Shown here: positions 35,381 through 43,928 of the stretch, in pieces
How positions within the stretch are numbered: position 1 is the first letter of the stretch
How the letters are laid out: every line of letters starts with the position of its first letter
NCBI GenBank assembly: GCA_013415865.1
Contig: CP058896.1
Location: 636,921-700,920 of the forward strand
Length of the DNA: 64,000 nt
Direction: 5' to 3'
Source: Methanomassiliicoccales archaeon
Lineage (GTDB): Archaea; Thermoplasmatota; Thermoplasmata; Methanomassiliicoccales; UBA472
The notes under the pieces: model-generated
What the model saw: only the letters and a program-made list of their open reading frames with translations
Databases searched by the model: none
What the model was told of the DNA's origin: nothing
Translations under genes and position numbers: made by a program

Positions 35381-36487
35381 ATGTGCAGTCCGCTCAAACT
35401 CCGCATCTACAGTTTAGCCGTCGATGGGAGGGGTCGTGGTTCGGGGTTTGCAATTCCGGAGATAGCCAGGATTGTTCACTTAAGTGAGGAGCGTGTCCGG
35501 GTCGTACTTAGGCAGCATGAGAGGGACGGGTATATCGCCAAGGTCCCTCACACAAAGAGACCCATAGCTTGGGTCAGAGGCCCCTGCTCCAACATACTGG
35601 ATGAGTTGATAATCCGCTCGGAATCCAATATTGACGGTGAGACCGTCAATCCCAACTTCGAAGGGGACCGTAAATCCCAACAAATCAATGTTGGAGAATC
35701 AGCCACGCTTAAGCAGGTACGGGCCTCGCGGGCACATCTGAACGGTCGAATCATGTTCGAGGTGAGCAAGCTAGGTGACATGAATCAAATTAGAAGGGTT
35801 GATGCTCAAGGCCGTGTCGAAAAATACAATTTGTTCCCGAAGGAGCCATATCTGAACAATCACAACACCGAATACTGGAAGACCGACTTGCCCTATCACG
35901 GACGCGAAGTTCCTATAGAGCTCATATGCACAAAGAAAGTATGCAAATTGTCCGTCTTTGGATTGGAGCTTTCGCTAACAAAGAGTCAGATAGAGTCTGA
36001 CAAGGAGTTGATGGAAAATTTAGCAGTCGAGGTCACCTCTGACTTGGTAAAGTTCGGGGGGTGGGTCCTTGGTCCGGCCAAATTCATCGGGAAAGTGGAG
36101 CATGCGTTTCTAGGGGATGACTGCCCAATCGACATGCCACACATAGAGAAGAGGGGCGATTCGAGAATATTCACAGACCATTCGCACGGTGAACGGGAGC
36201 TTGAAACAACCGACCACAAATTGGTAGCTACCCTCTGTACGCTTCCAGAGGAAATTGATGAAATCAAGGACATCCAGAAGGAGCACTCCATCAGATTGCT
36301 GTTGCATGAGGACTTGATTAAAACCCAGGGAGAAATGTTCAAGACTCTTTCACAGCTCCAACGGCTCGAAAGGGAGTCCGAGAAGTCAAGGGCGTCTCAA
36401 ATCGAGGATGCTGGAAAGAACAAAGAATCAGAGTCGCCCAAGGGGACAGTCGCAAACGGTGCAGATAACGAGGTGATGTATCGTTGA
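35381..36487 (+). CDS. Winged-helix protein with C-terminal coiled coil, unknown function
   Basis: A 368-aa protein from ATG 35381 (MCSPLKLRIYSLAVDGRG). The frame is open back to TTG 35333, but that would overlap the previous small gene. Residues about 1-70 form a winged helix: IPEIARIVHLSEERVRVVLR then HERDGYIAKV. A middle domain contains HGREVPIELICTKKVCKLSVFG, and the C-terminal 100 residues are a charged coiled coil (EIDEIKDIQKEHSIRLLLHE, QLQRLERESEK) ending in a Ser/Glu-rich tail. No enzymatic motif is seen. It is embedded in the recombinase operon and its stop overlaps the next start (TTGA), so it is likely an element-encoded regulator or recombination/replication accessory. Confidence 0.6.
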   Translation: MCSPLKLRIYSLAVDGRGRGSGFAIPEIARIVHLSEERVRVVLRQHERDGYIAKVPHTKRPIAWVRGPCSNILDELIIRSESNIDGETVNPNFEGDRKSQQINVGESATLKQVRASRAHLNGRIMFEVSKLGDMNQIRRVDAQGRVEKYNLFPKEPYLNNHNTEYWKTDLPYHGREVPIELICTKKVCKLSVFGLELSLTKSQIESDKELMENLAVEVTSDLVKFGGWVLGPAKFIGKVEHAFLGDDCPIDMPHIEKRGDSRIFTDHSHGERELETTDHKLVATLCTLPEEIDEIKDIQKEHSIRLLLHEDLIKTQGEMFKTLSQLQRLERESEKSRASQIEDAGKNKESESPKGTVANGADNEVMYR

Positions 36488-36648
36488 AAGTACCAATCCG
36501 AGTCGTCTGGCAGGACTACAGGATTGATTATAAATCTCATACTGGCTCCTGGTGTCCATTTTTCGGTATCTTCTGCCCCCACTGCCCATTCGTTATATCG
36601 TGCATGGGCAAGAGGGGGAGCTGTGTCAACGCTAAGGGGGCGAGGTAG
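36484..36648 (+). CDS. Small Cys-rich protein coupled to the resolvase
   Basis: A 54-aa frame, TTG 36484 to TAG 36646-36648. It starts inside the previous stop codon (TTGA) and ends 2 bp before the resolvase ATG, which is exactly how coupled genes sit. After a strand-rich start (KVPIRVVWQDYRIDY) come five cysteines in 28 residues, with spacing C-x6-C-x2-C-x5-C-x6-C and intervening CPHCP. This could hold a zinc or iron-sulphur centre. It is too short for ordinary gene prediction. I do not recognise a family. Its place between a DNA-binding protein and two recombinases suggests a recombination accessory factor. Confidence 0.5.
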   Translation: MKVPIRVVWQDYRIDYKSHTGSWCPFFGIFCPHCPFVISCMGKRGSCVNAKGAR

Positions 36649-36650
36649 CC

Positions 36651-37265
36651 ATGCGTGTAGCTCTATACGCCAGAGTGTCTCGCTCAGACAAGGACCAGAA
36701 CCCTGAGAACCAGCTCCTTAAGCTTAGAGGATACGCCCTGAAGCATGGATGGTCCGTCTATAAGGAATACATAGACTATGCTAGCGGAGCTGCCCCAACT
36801 AGACCGGCATTTGACAAGATGATGTCCGAGGCCAGGGGGCGGCATTTTGACATAATCTTGGTCGTCAGAATCGACAGAATGGCCCGTTCGGTCAAGCAAT
36901 TGTGGGCAAATGTGGAGAAATTGAATCACCACGGCGTATGCTTTGCATGCACAGACCAAGAAATCGACACGAGTAGCCCGACTGGAAAATTGACTTTCAC
37001 AATCCTCGGGGCGGTGGCAGAGCTTGAGCTAGAATTAATCCGCGAGAGAACGAAGGATGGTCTTGAGCGGGCGAGGTCGCAGGGTAAGCGCCTAGGGAGG
37101 CCCCCGAATCCGACCTTGGATTCTCAGATTTCCAACCTAAGAAAACAGGGGCTGAGCTACAGAGAAATCGGGATTCAGGTCGGATTGAGCCATCAGGCGG
37201 TTAAGCAGCGCCTTAAGCGGATGGGGTACAAAAAGGGGAGCAGTTTAGAAAATGAAGCCAGCTAA
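36651..37265 (+). CDS. Serine recombinase (resolvase/invertase family)
   Basis: A 204-aa small serine recombinase. The N-terminal catalytic domain has YARVS with nucleophile Ser10, VVRIDRMARS (63-72) carrying the conserved Arg residues, and the long E-helix ELELELIRERTKDGLERARSQG. The C-terminus (residues about 155-195) is a helix-turn-helix, LSYREIGIQVGLSHQAVKQRL. The length matches Tn3/Hin-type resolvases, not the large phage integrases. A good ribosome binding site (GGGGGCGAGG) precedes the ATG. The gene overlaps the tyrosine integrase start by 14 bp, so two unrelated recombinases are made from one message. It may resolve dimers or replicon cointegrates of the element. Confidence 0.9.
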   Translation: MRVALYARVSRSDKDQNPENQLLKLRGYALKHGWSVYKEYIDYASGAAPTRPAFDKMMSEARGRHFDIILVVRIDRMARSVKQLWANVEKLNHHGVCFACTDQEIDTSSPTGKLTFTILGAVAELELELIRERTKDGLERARSQGKRLGRPPNPTLDSQISNLRKQGLSYREIGIQVGLSHQAVKQRLKRMGYKKGSSLENEAS

Positions 37266-38469
37266 GATTGGGTCTGTCGCCCAAGGCGGGGCTTCAAAAA
37301 CGGTCGATAAGTTTACAGGTCGCATCGTCGATTCCTCCCTTGAGGGCAAAGATGCTGCGCTTAAGCGTAGCGGTAATAAGCCCTCCGTTATCGGGAAAAA
37401 AGGCAGACCGGGAAGAAGAAGGGGGGCGAGGTCATTGGGTGGCCGATACCCCTTCTTAAGCTGGTTGAATAAATTACTTAAGAGCTGTGGACTGGCTGAG
37501 GCGACTATCGTTGAGAGGCGGAGAAGGTTGAAACGGATATACAAGGACCTCCTGGACCTACAATCGAAGGGTAAAATCGAAACGACCAATCCAGAGAAGA
37601 TGTCGGAAAAAGATGTGGGTGCATTCGTCGATGCGATGTGTCAGAAGGGGAAGAAAGGCAAGGATTTCGAGCATGATATGACCGCCTTAAATACTCTTCT
37701 GAAATATGCGAACAATCTGGCCTTAGAATCCTACAAGAACAAACATGCAAGCCAATTCCGTAGGAGTATGAAGGTCAATAGACATCCATCGTTAAGTCCG
37801 GATGAATATGCTAGGATACTAGATAACGCCGATAAGGTCGAAACGAACGACTGGAATAAGATGGAGTCCTATGCAATAGTAATCCTGGGAATGGCGACCG
37901 GTGCAAGGCACAAAGAATTGAGGGAAGGTAAGTTGGATGACCTCACCCTCACGAATGGAAACGAATGCTATCACATCGAGCATCCAAAGGGAGAGGATAC
38001 ATACGGACAAACGAGGGATACAGTTGTAATGGCCGCGTGTGTGAAATTCCTTAAACGGTATCGTGAGAAAAGGCTGGCGATGCTGGCCAGATACCCGGAC
38101 AATCTATACCTGTTTCCTGCCTTCAGGGATAAATTGGATGGGAAATTATCGACCAACAGCATCACGAAAATGGTTAGGATGGTCGGTAAGGAGTGTAGTG
38201 TCGAGGGTTTAGACCTCCACAAATGTCGGAGGACCTTCGGTCAGAAGCTCCTGGATGAGGAGGCTCGCATAGAATCAGTTAGCGTCCTCATGGGTCATGC
38301 CACCACCGCGATGACGGAGAAGTTCTATTGCCGTAGAAAACAGCAACAGGCGATAAATGATGCCCGGAACTTGATGGGGAATGTACCATCCAGTACTGTG
38401 CAAAATTCATTGCCAGATACCAAAAACCCTCTGATTGACAAAAAATACGAGATGTCTGGATATGCTTGA
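37252..38469 (+). CDS. Tyrosine integrase of tRNA-Leu-associated element
   Basis: A 405-aa tyrosine recombinase. The catalytic set is visible: R219 (GMATGARHKEL), probable K246 (IEHPKGED), H323-x-x-R326 (DLHKCRRTFG), H349 (LMGHATTAMT) and nucleophile Y359 (EKFY). Residues about 65-170 form the SAM-like core-binding domain, and the first 60 residues are basic and Gly-rich. The stop codon lies 3 bp from the 3' end of the tRNA-Leu gene, the usual geometry for an integrase that uses the tRNA as its attachment site and is left intact after integration. It is the last gene of the coupled RHH-to-integrase operon. Confidence 0.92.
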   Translation: MKPAKIGSVAQGGASKTVDKFTGRIVDSSLEGKDAALKRSGNKPSVIGKKGRPGRRRGARSLGGRYPFLSWLNKLLKSCGLAEATIVERRRRLKRIYKDLLDLQSKGKIETTNPEKMSEKDVGAFVDAMCQKGKKGKDFEHDMTALNTLLKYANNLALESYKNKHASQFRRSMKVNRHPSLSPDEYARILDNADKVETNDWNKMESYAIVILGMATGARHKELREGKLDDLTLTNGNECYHIEHPKGEDTYGQTRDTVVMAACVKFLKRYREKRLAMLARYPDNLYLFPAFRDKLDGKLSTNSITKMVRMVGKECSVEGLDLHKCRRTFGQKLLDEEARIESVSVLMGHATTAMTEKFYCRRKQQQAINDARNLMGNVPSSTVQNSLPDTKNPLIDKKYEMSGYA

Positions 38470-38472
38470 AAG

Positions 38473-38555
38473 TGCGGGGGGAGGGATTCGAACCCACGAA
38501 CCACTAAGGACGGGATCTTAAGTCCCGCGCCTTTGGCCGACTTGGCTACCCCCGC
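38473..38555 (-). tRNA. tRNA-Leu (anticodon UAA)
   Basis: The minus strand folds as a tRNA: acceptor arms GCGGGGG and CCCCCGC, D arm with AGCCAAGTCGGCC, anticodon stem GCGGGA/TCCCGT around loop CTTAAGA (anticodon TAA), an extended variable arm as in class II tRNAs, and T arm GTGGGTTCGAATCCC. There is no intron, and CCA is not encoded, as is usual in archaea. The 3' end abuts the integrase stop codon and is the likely attachment site of the element to its left. Confidence 0.95.
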
Positions 38556-38639
38556 ATTGTTCAATGGCATGCCGACAGACTACATCAATCTTTTTTCAAC
38601 ATACGACCTTTTATCGGGCCAAACCATCATTATTCATCG

Positions 38640-39353
38640 ATGACGACGGTACGCTCTTTCCAGGACCTTAGGTTGGGCATAAAGACCAAGGCATCTATCG
38701 TCGTCGTGGTACTGGCCTTTTTTATTTTGATTGCAGACTCGTACGCCGGAATCTTCGGGCCGTTGCTCGCTTACCTCTATGGGTCTATTCCCTTCGGATG
38801 GATGTTCGCAAAGGCCAGGACGGGCAAGGATATCTCGAAGGAAGGGTCAGGAAATCTTGGTGTGGCGAACTCGTTCAATGTTGCCGGCTACTCAGAGGGG
38901 ATTTTCACCATCGTGACTGAGGCGTCAAAAGCTCTTTTGCCCCTCACCATCTCCTACTTTTTCTTTGATCTCGACTTAGAGCTGAGCTGCGTTCTGATCG
39001 CCGGCTCATTTTTAGGCGCCAATTTCTCTTTGTTTATAAGGTTCCAAGGCGGCATGGGTGTTACGATAGCGTTATGGTCCATGCTCATCCTCTCACCATT
39101 GACATTCATCATTGTTATGGTCTTGATGTTCGTCATATTGAAGACGGTGAAGGACACTTATCACGCTTCACTGCTTAATTTCGCAATAGCACCCCTCATT
39201 CTGTTGGTCGTTGATGGAAGGACGCCTCTTTTTCTGCTCGCTCTATTCATTGCGGCCATCTTCTTCCTAAAATATCGACGGTCGATGGATGAGTTCAGGT
39301 TGAGGGATGAGATGAAAAGGAGGAGAGCCGAGAGCCGTCAACGGGATAGATGA
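38640..39353 (+). CDS. plsY: PlsY-like membrane acyltransferase family protein, paralogue 1
   Basis: A 237-aa membrane protein with about six hydrophobic segments and the layout of PlsY (acyl-phosphate:glycerol-3-phosphate acyltransferase): LLAYLYGSIPFGWMFAK, GKDISKEGSGNLGVANSFNVAG and FIRFQGGMGVTIAL. Two family positions deviate: the glycine loop reads GGMG where PlsY has GGKG, and the Thr-Asn-x-x-Arg segment after GSGN is VANSFNVAG with no Arg. Archaeal lipids are not normally built from acyl phosphates, so the substrate may differ. A similar gene follows 60 bp downstream. The C-terminus is basic (RDEMKRRRAESRQRD). Confidence 0.75.
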   Translation: MTTVRSFQDLRLGIKTKASIVVVVLAFFILIADSYAGIFGPLLAYLYGSIPFGWMFAKARTGKDISKEGSGNLGVANSFNVAGYSEGIFTIVTEASKALLPLTISYFFFDLDLELSCVLIAGSFLGANFSLFIRFQGGMGVTIALWSMLILSPLTFIIVMVLMFVILKTVKDTYHASLLNFAIAPLILLVVDGRTPLFLLALFIAAIFFLKYRRSMDEFRLRDEMKRRRAESRQRDR

Positions 39354-39413
39354 GCGGAAGATCGTCAGCTACCAAAACAGTATAAAATATCCTTCTCTGC
39401 CATCTTAACCACC

Positions 39414-40124
39414 ATGGAGAATGCGGTGGACAGGTTCTTGAACAAGATCAACCTCACCCTGCCCGTAAAGGTCGCGATCGTTGGGGCAAGCCTTACGTTT
39501 TTATTTCTAATCGGAGAGGGCGCCGAGGAGAGTTTCGGCCCGTTTCTTGCATATCTCTACGGTTCGATACCCTTCGGATACCTGATAACAAAATATTGGA
39601 CCGGCAAGAACATCACCGCCGAAGGGTCTGGCAACGTCGGGATGGCCAATTCATATAACGTGGGCGGCATGGTGCCCGCGATCGTCACCACATCAGGGGA
39701 GATATCAAAGGCCCTCCTCCCCCTCACAATAACATTCCTTTATTATGACCTGGACCTAAGGCTATCGTGCTTCCTATTGGCCGGCACCTATCTGGGGACC
39801 AACTTCTCTATATTCCTGAAGGGCAAGGGAGGGATGGGCACGACCATGATGCTTTGGTCGTTGCTAGTGCTGTCGCCCCTGTCCCTGGTGGCCATATTGG
39901 CATGCATGGTCGTCACCATGAAGGTCATGAAGGACACCTACCACATGGCGTTGTTGAACTATGCAATAGGTCCGTTCATCGTGTTCATCATCGACGGGCG
40001 GCCAATACTGGTCACTTTCGTGACGTTCGCGGCCATGATCTATCTCATAAAACTCAAGAGGGACATGGATGACCTTGGTGTTAGGCACAGGATGATGTCA
40101 CAAAGAAGGTCAGGGTCCTTCTGA
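39414..40124 (+). CDS. plsY: PlsY-like membrane acyltransferase family protein, paralogue 2
   Basis: A 236-aa paralogue of the preceding gene with the same motif order: FLAYLYGSIPFGYLITK, GKNITAEGSGNVGMANSYNVGG and FLKGKGGMGTTMML. It shares the GGMG change and the loss of the conserved Arg, so the altered site is a property of this pair rather than a single mutation. About six membrane segments are predicted by eye. The 3' end overlaps the convergent PEP synthase-like gene by 15 bp. The pair may work as a heteromer or act on two related substrates. Confidence 0.75.
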   Translation: MENAVDRFLNKINLTLPVKVAIVGASLTFLFLIGEGAEESFGPFLAYLYGSIPFGYLITKYWTGKNITAEGSGNVGMANSYNVGGMVPAIVTTSGEISKALLPLTITFLYYDLDLRLSCFLLAGTYLGTNFSIFLKGKGGMGTTMMLWSLLVLSPLSLVAILACMVVTMKVMKDTYHMALLNYAIGPFIVFIIDGRPILVTFVTFAAMIYLIKLKRDMDDLGVRHRMMSQRRSGSF

Positions 40125-41864
40125 TATACCTTCCAATACGACCTTGCCAGTATAGCCATCGACCACTACCATGCTCCCGTCCTCGATGTTCATGGCATGC
40201 TTGACCGAGACGACTGCCGGAATTCCGAACTCGCGGGCCACTATTGATGAATGCGACAGCATTCCTCCTGACTCTGAGACGACCGCCCCTGCCTTGGCGA
40301 ATACTGAGCTCCAGCTGACGTCCGAAAATGGAATTATGATGATGTCTCCCTTTGCGACCTTCGCGAAGTCGCCGATCCCTCTGACGACCTTTGCCTTGCC
40401 CCTATAATAGCCTCCAGAGCTCGGTATTCCTGAAAGAATGTCCTTGGGACACGTCTCGAACGGAGGGGGATCCTCTCCGTATATTACCTCAGGCAATAGG
40501 ACATTGGCGGTCCTGGCCATCTCGTCCTTCCTTTTCATCACCTCGTCTTTGAGACCTTCTGTCCTTCCTTCATGGATCGCTGACCTTATCTCCTCCAGAT
40601 AAAGATAGAAAATGTCCTCGGGAACTTCTATCAAGCCCTTCTCAGAGAACCTTTTCCCTATCTCCAGATAATACCTTCTGAATATCCCGTATCCTTTCGT
40701 GTATGTAGAGCCCATTCTCTCCCTGAGGTCCGAGAAGAGGGCGGTTTTTCGTCCTATCCCTCTTATCATAAAACCTGAAATGGAAGGGCGACCAACATCT
40801 TTAGATCGCGTTTTTTCGATATTTTTTCCATCTGTTGTGTCCATCGCCAAGACCAGCTTCCATACTATCTCAGGATCCTCTCTCCATGGTACCTTGCTGA
40901 AATCATTCCCGCTCTCGCTGTAATGACCGTACTTGGAAAGGTACTCTCTAAGCAACGAGCTGACCATAGCTGCTTCTTCTATCTCCTCCAGCTCCGAGCA
41001 CTTCGACGTTTCCACCTTCATCCTAACTTCTGGTGGGAGGGAGCCGATCGCTTTCCTCATCTCCTCGAGCTTTTTATGAGGGTATGCGTTTACGTATTTC
41101 CCGTCGGACGTCGACCAATTATAATGCTCAGCGAGAGCCTCTCTTTTTTGAAGGGCCCTTGCATAGATCTGAGCAAAGAGCATGGACAATATGTTGTAGT
41201 AGGCCGCCTTCTCGTTATATCTGAACAGGTCGTCCGATCTTTCCAAAAGATCGGTCTCGCTGGCCGAGGAAAGGTCCTCTTTTATCAGTCTATCATAATG
41301 GGGCTCTGCCTTCGCAATGAATCGGTCGATCTCGTGCCTGATATTGATCTTCGATAGGACGAACAGGGCTGCTCTGGGCGCAATTGCCATCATCTTTGGC
41401 TCGAACCTCATTTTTATCTTGCCCTTCCCAGACATCATGATCTCCAACGAGCTCCTGGGTAGTCCCATCTGTTCAAATATCCTCCCCACCTCGCCCATGT
41501 TGAAATAGGCCCTATAATGGAAAGCTCTCGCCAGTTCCAATGGGTCGATCCCTTTTACACCTGCGATCTCCTTGAAGAGCTTGACCCATGCACCATTCAC
41601 CAAAGGTATATTTATGCTCCAGATCAGAGGCTTGACCTGGCCGGGCAGCATCTCCTTTGCAAGGCGGGAGGAGTAGATCGGTCTTCTCTCCACCTTTTGG
41701 ACCGGACGCATCTGGACCCACCATATCCTACGCCCGTCGTAGACCCATTCAAGGTCCACCTCCTGTTTGAATATCGACCTGATGGACTCGGTCTCCAAAG
41801 CGACTTGGCCAACAAACCTTCGTCGATGTCCCACAGTGCACCTGTCACAAGACCGTCCTCCCAT
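40110..41864 (-). pseudogene. PEP synthase/PEP-utilising enzyme, C-terminal fragment after frameshift
   Basis: The frame carries the rest of a PEP synthase/rifampicin-phosphotransferase-like enzyme. It has the end of the ATP-grasp domain (VDLEWVYDGRRIWWVQMRPV), a helical middle region and the C-terminal phosphohistidine swivel domain, GDIIIIPFSDVSWSSVFAKA followed by GGMLSHSSIVAREFGIPAVV with the expected His. Meaningful sequence begins at VALETESIRSIF. The residues before it in this frame (MGGRSCDRCTVGHRRRF) are out of register with the N-terminal fragment. No native start codon exists here. With 41624-42460 the whole would be about 780 aa. Either the gene is broken or one base is wrong near 41800-41812. 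Confidence 0.75.
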
Positions 41865-42460
41865 CTTGCGGTATCGGCCCCTTTTTGGACCAGAAGCTCA
41901 CCGCTTCCTTTGACCGCCTCCACCACTGGTCTTTGTACGCCCGTCACAGGGTCCATGCTGAAAGAGACACCTGAGATCACCTGCGATACCATCTCCTGGA
42001 CCAGAACTGCCATTAAGACCTTTTGGACGTCCCCTCCCATTCTGTCAGAATATTGCTTGACGCTGAATGTCGCGGCAGACTCCCAGACCTTTACGACGGC
42101 GTCTATAATCTCCTCCTTCCCTCTTACGTTCAAAAAGGTCGAGAACTGACCGGCGTAGGACCTTGACTCAAGGTCCTCTATGTTCGCGCTCGACCTGATG
42201 GCATACTTCTTGTTCGGGTCGAGGCTCGAGGAAACGGCCTTTTCCAGGTCAACCCGAACGGTCTGTGGGTCATCGAGAAAGGCCAGATACGCATAAGTCG
42301 GGACCACCCATGTTCTCGGGACATTGAACCCCTTCTCCATGAGCTTGACAAGGCCAACTGCCTTGGATCCAAACCGCTGCAGGTCGGTCCCTCGCTTCAG
42401 CTCTACTATAACACCACCCGTTCCGGTCCGGCCATGGTGGGTTTCCTTTCGGAGCGCCAT
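41624..42460 (-). pseudogene. PEP synthase/PEP-utilising enzyme, N-terminal fragment before frameshift
   Basis: This is the ATP-grasp (PPDK_N-like) part of the same enzyme: FGSKAVGLVKLMEKGFNVPR, YAIRSSANIEDLESRSYAGQ, LVQEMVSQVISGVSFSMDPV and ALWDIDEGLLAK. After about position 41810 the frame loses sense (SLWRPSPSGRYSNRRW) while the neighbouring frame resumes the family sequence, so the shift can be placed within a few codons. The gene lies 45 bp downstream of the cDPG synthetase-like gene on the same strand. The enzyme would transfer phosphate between ATP, pyruvate (or another acceptor) and PEP. Confidence 0.75.
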
Positions 42461-42505
42461 CGTGATATCTACGGTCCTGGTCTGATAAATCGTTTATCGA
42501 TGGCG

Positions 42506-43867
42506 TTATCTCAGAGTGCAGGCACCGTCACCGCAATCGAAAAGGAGCGGGCCGAGCCTTTCCTCTATGATCTCCTCGAGCGTAGGGTTCGTCAGATATT
42601 GGAGCTCATACCTGACCCTCACGATCGGTTTATTGACCTTCAAAATTCGGTTGAGGTCTATCGGGGTCCCGGTGACGACCACGTCACAATCCGCCCTGTT
42701 GATGGTCTCCTCAAGCTCTTTCACCTGAGGCTCGGAATAGCCCATCGCTGGCAGAATATGTCCGAGATGGGGATACTTCTCATAGGTATCCTTGATCGAG
42801 CCTATCGCGTAAGGCCTAGGGTCGATGACCTTCCCAGAGCAATAGTCCCTCGCCGCAATGGTCCCGGCCCCATAGCTCATCCCACCGTGGGTGACCGTGG
42901 GCCCGTCCTCCACTACAAGGACCCTCCTGTCCGTCACAAGGGAGCAGCTCTCCGCGGCTATAGGCGAGGCTGCCTCAACCATGGCCGCTCTGGGATTGAT
43001 CGACGCAACGTTTCTCCTTATCTCCTCGACCTTTGCGCGGTTCTCATCGGCCACCTTGTTTATCAGCACAACGTCGGCCATGCGCACGTTCGCTTCACCT
43101 GGATGATATGTCAGCTCGTGACCGGCACGGAGGGGGTCCGCCACGACTACGTGAAGGTCGCTCCTCAGGAACGGGAGGTCGTTGTTCCCCCCGTCCCATA
43201 CGATTATGTCAGCCTCCTTCTGTGCCTCTTTGAGCACCGCGCCATAGTCTATCCCTGCATAAACGACAGACCCTGAATCGATCAGGGGCTCGTACTCCTC
43301 GCGTTCCTCGATGGTGCACCTCTGCTCGTCGAGGTCCTCATAGCTGGCGAACCGCTGTACCGCCCTTTCCTTCGTAAGGGGGCCGTATGGCATCGGGTGC
43401 CTGATGGCGACCGTCCTGATGCCCCTTGAACGGAGCCAGGAACAAATCCTCCTGGTGGTCTGGCTCTTACCAGCACCGGTTCTGACGGCGCAGATGCTAA
43501 TGACAGGGACGTCCGCCTCAAGGAACGTGCCGGCATTGGCCATGATCCTGAAGTCAGCGCCTGCCGCCATGACCATCGAGGCCTTGTGCATGAGGTCAAG
43601 ATGGGAGATGTCCGAATAGGCGAAAACGACCTGCTCGACCCTGTTCTTCTTTATCAGCTTAAAAAGGTCCTCCTCCGGGTAAATGTCTATACCGTTGGGA
43701 TACATTTCCCCGGCCAGCTCAGGCGGATATCGCCTTCTCTCGATGCCTGGGATCTGGGAGGCCGTGAATGCCACCACCTCATATCTCCTGTCTTCCCTGA
43801 AACAGGTATTGAAGTTGTGAAAGTCCCGTCCAGCAGCGCCCATTATTAGGACCTTTGTCCTGTTCAT
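42506..43867 (-). CDS. Cyclic 2,3-diphosphoglycerate synthetase-like P-loop protein
   Basis: A 453-aa protein of the COG2403 type, whose best-known member makes cyclic 2,3-diphosphoglycerate, a thermoprotective solute and phosphate store of methanogens. The N-terminal Rossmann-like part (VLIMGAAGRDFHNFNTCFRE) is followed by a P-loop, VRTGAGKSQTTRRI (about 128-141), then DIIVWDGGNNDLPF, VLINKVADEN and VVEDGPTVTHGGM. The length fits the family. Relatives of unproven function exist, so the substrate is not certain. The PEP synthase-like gene follows on the same strand; both touch lower glycolysis (2-phosphoglycerate and PEP). Confidence 0.75.
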   Translation of the reverse strand: MNRTKVLIMGAAGRDFHNFNTCFREDRRYEVVAFTASQIPGIERRRYPPELAGEMYPNGIDIYPEEDLFKLIKKNRVEQVVFAYSDISHLDLMHKASMVMAAGADFRIMANAGTFLEADVPVISICAVRTGAGKSQTTRRICSWLRSRGIRTVAIRHPMPYGPLTKERAVQRFASYEDLDEQRCTIEEREEYEPLIDSGSVVYAGIDYGAVLKEAQKEADIIVWDGGNNDLPFLRSDLHVVVADPLRAGHELTYHPGEANVRMADVVLINKVADENRAKVEEIRRNVASINPRAAMVEAASPIAAESCSLVTDRRVLVVEDGPTVTHGGMSYGAGTIAARDYCSGKVIDPRPYAIGSIKDTYEKYPHLGHILPAMGYSEPQVKELEETINRADCDVVVTGTPIDLNRILKVNKPIVRVRYELQYLTNPTLEEIIEERLGPLLFDCGDGACTLR

Positions 43868-43928
43868 CTTCGTTCCCTATAGGGCAAGATAGCCACAGAT
43901 ATTTCATGATTACAGAACTTGCATCGTG

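Noticed and set aside
42434..43276. Plus-strand open frame opposite the cDPG synthetase-like gene
   Set aside because: It is the reverse-strand shadow of a well-conserved gene, with arginine/histidine-rich nonsense composition.
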